From assembly GCA_947561715.1 (NCBI GenBank), contig OX387201.1, positions 1,568,001 through 1,632,000 on the forward strand: 64,000 nucleotides of DNA, read 5' to 3'. Shown here piece by piece: positions 59,501-64,000 of this stretch. Numbering within the stretch: position 1 is the first letter of the stretch; each line of letters opens with the position of its first letter. The notes under the pieces are model-generated. The model was not told where the DNA came from, searched no databases, and worked only from the letters and a program-made list of their open reading frames with translations. A program made the position numbers and the translations under genes. This stretch comes from Ascidia mentula (Eukaryota > Chordata > Ascidiacea > Phlebobranchia > Ascidiidae).

Positions 59501-62254
59501 ACTTAAACCAAGCCGCCCCACCCCGGTTCGGAAAAAGTTTCGTAGTTTCCTCGGCGAAAGTCGACTGGTTGGTTGTCTGTAACAAACCAGGCACATATTA
59601 CGTGAGTTTCTGAACATGAGTTCACTAACATAATCCAAACCTTTCCAACCGGATTTCCTATTGCCAGTTGAAGTCCAGCGTTCCGGTTTTCGAAATGGCG
59701 TCGATCGGTTTTATGATCAGATACAACGGAACGCTTCTCACAATTTCGGTGACAGGGCATGAAACTTCAACATCCATTCAAACCGACTTGCCCAAGAGAC
59801 CGTATCATGTCAGCGATTTCCAAAACGTTCCTCAAGACCAAGTTCGCGGGCGTTTCGTATTGGAGTCCAATGACGGGTTGAGTTTAAATCGCGACTTCTT
59901 CAGCAGCAAAGACTTCTACAGGCAATCAAAGAGTTTGTAACATTACTGGTTTCAAATGCTAACCTTACAAAGCCCTGCAAGCAGTGATTCCCATTTTCTT
60001 TTAAATAAAAGATCGCTATGACGCTTATCGCCAACCACTCATTATGAGTTATTTTGGATACCTCACAAAACAGGACATATCCGTCTGTACCAGTTAGCAA
60101 ACAGACTGATTCCTGTTGTCTGAATGACATTTTTTCTTACCTCTAGAAATCTCTCAAAAATCGCTGTTACACCAAATGATATAACAGAGTTTTTTCTTGT
60201 TCCGCCAAGTGTTGCTTGGTGTATAACCCCTGTTGTAATGCAACTGTAATGTAGTACAGATACAACATGGAGGTGGACACAGTACAAGAATGGTATTTTA
60301 TCAACACGGGGACGCACCAAGGTCATACGGTTCATACTCATGTGAACAGATTTCAGGTTAGACTGGTAATGTTGTCTTGGAATGCCTTAGTTGTAGTTTT
60401 TCAACTCAATTTAGGATGCGTAATTTGCTTTAATATACGCCAGTCACATGCAAGGCTTCCCACATTTGCATCTACTCCGAAATGTCTCTGCATTTGTCCC
60501 AAATATCGTTTCGCTTGTTGTCAAATAGACTCCGCATTTGCTATTTAGTTGGCACAATCGTCGCAAGTCACCGATACCACGTTAATTAAACCAATTAGAC
60601 TTAAACAGTGGCCCTGTATACAGCTTACTAAATGATTTTTGACGATATTATGTTTTTCACAATAAATATCAAATTTTCAGGTTATCAGCTACAACCCGTA
60701 CACTGGACCTTTTGACTTCGGCAACCTCAGGTACTGGAATCAAAGCTTAGAGCCCTGCTATTACCAGATGGACGGATACAACGGTATGTTATCATTAATT
60801 AACGAAGTTGTTTCTGAGGGGCTGTAGATCAGAAAGTCGGTTATAAACCTCAAAGCTCACGTGAACGAACCCTTGGAATCCAATTGTAATCGTTTTAACC
60901 TAGAAGCGAGCATCGCTGTTTGCCGTAAGAGCCAACTATATTAAAGTAAATCTTATGGGGGAAAAATGCCGTATATATCTCAGGGTGGTCCGCGAACACG
61001 ATTGTCATCAAAAGCGGAACTAAAAAAGTTGTAAACCACTGCTTTAAACCTCCATGGTTTCAAAATTAGGTACAAAACAAATTGCTTTTCGACTCAGCTT
61101 CTCTCGATGTCGCGTTGCCTCCAGATCTACTACGATTTCTCGGCCACGATAAACTCTGGAAGAATGGGGAGGGAGGCCCGGAGTCCATCGGCCTCTCGCC
61201 ACCCGGGATATTTCGTGACGTCATTCTCGTGCCTCCACTCGCAAACATAACGGTTGGTTTGGGTTCTGTTGCTGATGCTACCAGGCTAGGGTCACAAAAT
61301 CTATCGAGGCGCAATTCAGCACAGAGTTAGGTCAGTCACCTTGACAGATTTTGAAACATTGTGTGACGGCATTAAGTCCTTGGTATCGTAACTACCGAAT
61401 GCAGGTTATTTCACCAGCTATTTATAGGTGCTGTGTTTAAAATGTCCCGGACATTTGGGTACTTTTGGCTATTTTCCACCGGGCGCAGATTTTAGCACAA
61501 AAATCCTGACATGTCTGGGAAAAAACGGACACCAGGTAATCCTACTTACGGCATGCTTTGCAAAAGAGATCCTTGGCTTTTTTGGTTGAATCGAAGGCCG
61601 CCAGGACCTGGAAAAAATAAAAATATCGTTTGGCAAATTTCTCACGTTTTTCATCCACAGGCCACAAACTTATTGAGTCAATAAACTTTATTTTTTTCAA
61701 CCCTCACAATTCGTTTTCGGTCTAGGTTCGATTTCTAGCGGACAGATTCTTGGGTGAAATGGTGATTCACTGTCACACACTTCCTCACGAGGATAATGGA
61801 ATGATGATGACTGTGCATATATTGCCGCAAGGTGACGCTATTTCGATTCAGTTTTAAAGTAGCACTTTCGGAGATAAACTTTATCGCAAGTCAAAACATT
61901 TGTAAACTAAAAATAAAATTTAAACTGGTGAATATTCCTGAATCTTCTTTCGGTTGATTTCAAACAACTTTATGGACCGAAGATACTTACCTATAATTTT
62001 TTTGAAAAATCAAAGCAACTTGATTCTTTTGCTCTGGATGAAGTATTGTTTGTCTAGCAGCAAAGGCTGTTAGCTTTTGAAAAATAATAAACAAAAGCAG
62101 ATTTATTAACATTTAATCGTCACATTTTTCAGGCTCCAACTTGAATGCAAACGTTACAGTGAAGTCGGGAAACGCTTATCCTGGAACTTGTAATAAATGC
62201 GATCCTTTCCCGTTCAACGCTCCAAGTCCGTGCAACCTGAACGCTGCACCGTGA
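56576..62254 (+). CDS. Secreted multicopper oxidase (laccase/phenoloxidase-like)
   Basis: Thirteen exons join in phase to 640 residues: 56576-56663, 56829-57013, 57405-57506, 57990-58124, 58725-58933, 59194-59343, 59400-59601, 59668-59936, 60260-60356, 60681-60783, 61098-61252, 61726-61831 and 62133-62254. The ATG chosen gives a clean signal peptide (MLRVIAIMICLAGVVIS); an in-frame ATG exists upstream at 56504. Multicopper oxidases oxidise phenols or metals at a type-1 copper and reduce oxygen at a trinuclear centre. All four ligand motifs are present: HTHGLH (exon 3), HPHLHG (exon 4), HTVHTH (exon 9) and HCHTLPHEDNGMM (exon 12), so it should be active. Cupredoxin marks include SPGTFFYHPHLHGS and FRDVILVPPLANITVRF. 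Exon 3 seems to end at a GC donor. The junctions of exons 5-6 and 8-9 rest on phase and family order and are less certain. The substrate cannot be named. Confidence 0.92.
58436..58582. mobile_element. Fold-back MITE in an oxidase intron
   Basis: Arms of about 55 bp face each other across a loop of some 35 bases. The inner 19 bp (TCTGTCAGTCTTGGTATTT and its exact reverse complement) are perfect. The outer parts (ACCACAATC..AAAAACGTTA) are also paired, with a few mismatches. There is no coding capacity. It lies in the intron between exons 4 and 5. Confidence 0.75.
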
Positions 62255-62858
62255 TTTTGAATGTGACCTAAAATGTGTGGAAAATATTTTTTGAACATTT
62301 ACTGATACGTACAACCGTGAAAATTCAAATGAAGTCCCAAGTTGTGTTTGTCTTTGTTCAATACATATATTGCTCTTACTTATAGGCATCATCAGTATTT
62401 CTTTATCATTATCCAAACTGAAGTCGGATGTGTCGGCGTTTCAAACAGTTTAGTTTAATTTAAGCTAAAACGCTACAACGTGCGTCATCAGTATCGCTAT
62501 AAACAGCAACGTATTGCGTATGCTGACAACAAAAAATCATCTCATACTTCAAAGGGTTTCGAGACATTTCCAGGGGATTGTGCGTTATTTTGTTGCAGCT
62601 TTATTGACCCGTTCGATATTCGCCAACCCACGAACGGTCTTTTAATAATTTCCTGTCCGAGTGTTAACGTTTTATCGTCACCTCATGTTGTGTTAATTAG
62701 CGAGCTATTTACCAAAAAATTGTTGCTCGTACCTCCACAGGTCAAAATATGTTGCTGGAAACAGATGCTTCTATTTAATGTATTTACAGAAACGTTGTTT
62801 GTAAGCAATTACCCGCTTACCTGGAAGCTCAGCTTTTGAAATTCTAAAAGAAACCGAA
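62255..62858. other. Intergenic between the oxidase and the acetyltransferase
   Basis: Contains one copy of the spliced-leader-like repeat (62354-62420, minus strand). No exon is supported; the start codon at 62859 is not preceded by a clear TATA box. Confidence 0.4.
62354..62420 (-). repeat. Spliced-leader-like / hammerhead-like repeat, copy 4
   Basis: Read on the minus strand: TTTGGATAATGATA, a short run, then CTGATGATGCCTATAAG and GAGCAATATATGTATTG. This has the layout of the copies at 33510 and 38293 and an exact CTGATGA core box, but the GAAAC box is degraded. Confidence 0.45.
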
Positions 62859-63536
62859 ATGGCCGATCAGCTTATCTTTAAAAGACTAAATCTGAGCGAC
62901 TTGAAACAAGCCCTTGCTCTTGCAATGAAATACAGCGTAGAAGATATTGTGCGAAAAGCTGCAGGAATATCTGTTGATGAAATTTATATCTATCATAAAC
63001 ATCGGGTTATGTTGTCTTTGAAGCAAAAACTGGGCTTTGGGTATTTCGATCAAGAAGGTAGTCTTGTTGCACAGACGCTGGTAACATTGCACACCAAAAA
63101 CAACTCGGAAGAGTCGTTTGGAGATGTCTTTGCAGCATCCAGTAAAAACCCGAGTGCAGAGGTTCAGGCATTGGGAAGATTTTTTGCACAACTCGAAAAA
63201 GACGAAGATATTTTTGATAAGTTTGGCGTAAAGAACTTCGCTAAAGTTGGAACAGGCTACGTTTTGCCTCAACATAGAAACAAAGGCTTGCTTCAGAGTC
63301 TACTGAGAAAACAAGAGCAAATCCTTAAAGGAATGAATTGCAACTTGTTTGTGGCCATCGCTGTTACAAGTGCGGCTGTACACGTTGGAAATTCTCTTGA
63401 GTGGATTCCGTTGAGGTCAATTAAGTACAAAGATTACGTGGATTCAAAGATTGGGATTAAGTTGTTTCAGAATATTGCGGAAGAAGATGCGAAAGCAGTT
63501 TTTCAATACAAGCTTCTTGACGGAACGATGTCTTAA
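62859..63536 (+). CDS. GNAT-family N-acetyltransferase, intronless
   Basis: One open exon encodes 225 residues starting MADQLIFKRLNLSDLKQALA. GNAT enzymes move an acetyl group from acetyl-CoA to an amine. The acetyl-CoA-binding motif A is visible as VLPQHRNKGLLQSLLRKQ (about residues 136-153), with the Q/RxxGxG/L loop as HRNKGL. It is preceded by the beta strand KVGTGYV and followed by an alternating hydrophobic strand (NLFVAIAVTS). The overall layout and length recall insect-type arylalkylamine N-acetyltransferases, but the substrate is not predictable. There is no signal peptide or membrane segment, so it is probably cytosolic. It lies 604 bp after the oxidase on the same strand. Confidence 0.82.
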   Translation: MADQLIFKRLNLSDLKQALALAMKYSVEDIVRKAAGISVDEIYIYHKHRVMLSLKQKLGFGYFDQEGSLVAQTLVTLHTKNNSEESFGDVFAASSKNPSAEVQALGRFFAQLEKDEDIFDKFGVKNFAKVGTGYVLPQHRNKGLLQSLLRKQEQILKGMNCNLFVAIAVTSAAVHVGNSLEWIPLRSIKYKDYVDSKIGIKLFQNIAEEDAKAVFQYKLLDGTMS

Positions 63537-64000
63537 CTTTGTTCCTGGCGGAGTGACGTCTAGCTTTGCACTTTCTTGTTTGAAAACGATTGATTGTCTT
63601 GATCGTGTAACTTTATTTGTCATGCATGATTTGCAGAACAGCTCATAACGTGTATATGCCCTTTGTATGATTTACCAAACAAATAACTAAACTGCTGCAA
63701 ACAAATCACATGACGTTATCGTTCCTCCCCCGGCACGTTATATTACCATTTCTTCATTCACATTCATACCTTCTTAAGTATTTTTTCTTACAAATGTGTC
63801 GCGTTCTATGAGATCCAATTGTTTTATACGTTCGACTTTCTGCGTTCACTCAACGTTTGAAAATACAGACATCATGATGCCAGCATGTGTTTCCTGGGAA
63901 ATGAAGGAAGTTAATTGATATTTTTCCTTTTCTGTAGTAACCAATGTAAGGCAGTGGGAAGGTTTTTTGACAGACTAAAGAAGACAAAGATATCGTCATA
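63537..64000. other. Right edge, no feature seen
   Basis: AT-rich sequence after the acetyltransferase stop. I see no exon, clear poly(A) signal or repeat. Confidence 0.4.

Noticed and set aside
60121-60250. Extra oxidase exon reading ITEFFLVPPSVAW
   Set aside because: It cannot be joined to exon 9 without an impossibly short intron or a stop, and exons 8 and 9 join directly in phase.

Overview
This is a eukaryotic nuclear window that looks like a Ciona-type tunicate. Nearly every gene is broken into short exons with GT..AG introns, intergenic DNA is AT-rich, and the proteins are metazoan (HSPA12, SCYL2, protein 4.1, ABCB7). A perfect 16-nt match to the Ciona spliced leader lies at 38293-38308. 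Gene models below were made by hand, joining exons whose splice sites and reading phases agree.

Layout. 1-2975 (-): 5' half of an HSPA12-type atypical HSP70, running off the left edge. 6514-7292 (+): small secreted cysteine-rich protein with no recognised family. 8240-10651 (-): six-finger C2H2 protein. 12096-18038 (-): SCYL2, a clathrin-coat pseudokinase, head to head with 19012-28702 (+): a protein 4.1 (EPB41-type) gene of 20 coding exons. 31207-37510 (-): 15-exon secreted protein with one kringle and three copies of an unnamed extracellular module. 39615-41630 (+): mitochondrial ABCB7 in one uninterrupted coding exon. 45320-49554 and 51742-55879 (+): two tandem copies of a secreted sushi/WxxW/EGF/sushi/somatomedin-B gene inside a roughly 6.4-kb segmental duplication. 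56576-62254 (+): secreted multicopper oxidase with all four copper motifs. 62859-63536 (+): intronless GNAT-type acetyltransferase.

The right third (45-62 kb) is a run of secreted, cysteine-rich or copper-dependent extracellular proteins, and together with the kringle gene it suggests matrix, tunic or humoral roles. The left half is housekeeping, trafficking and cytoskeleton.

Non-genic structure: the palindrome TGACGTCA occurs at least 23 times in 64 kb, even inside coding exons. There is a dispersed repeat that starts with a spliced-leader-like sequence and carries a hammerhead-like core. Several MITE-like elements and a tRNA-like relic are also present. I saw no LTR element, provirus or CRISPR array.
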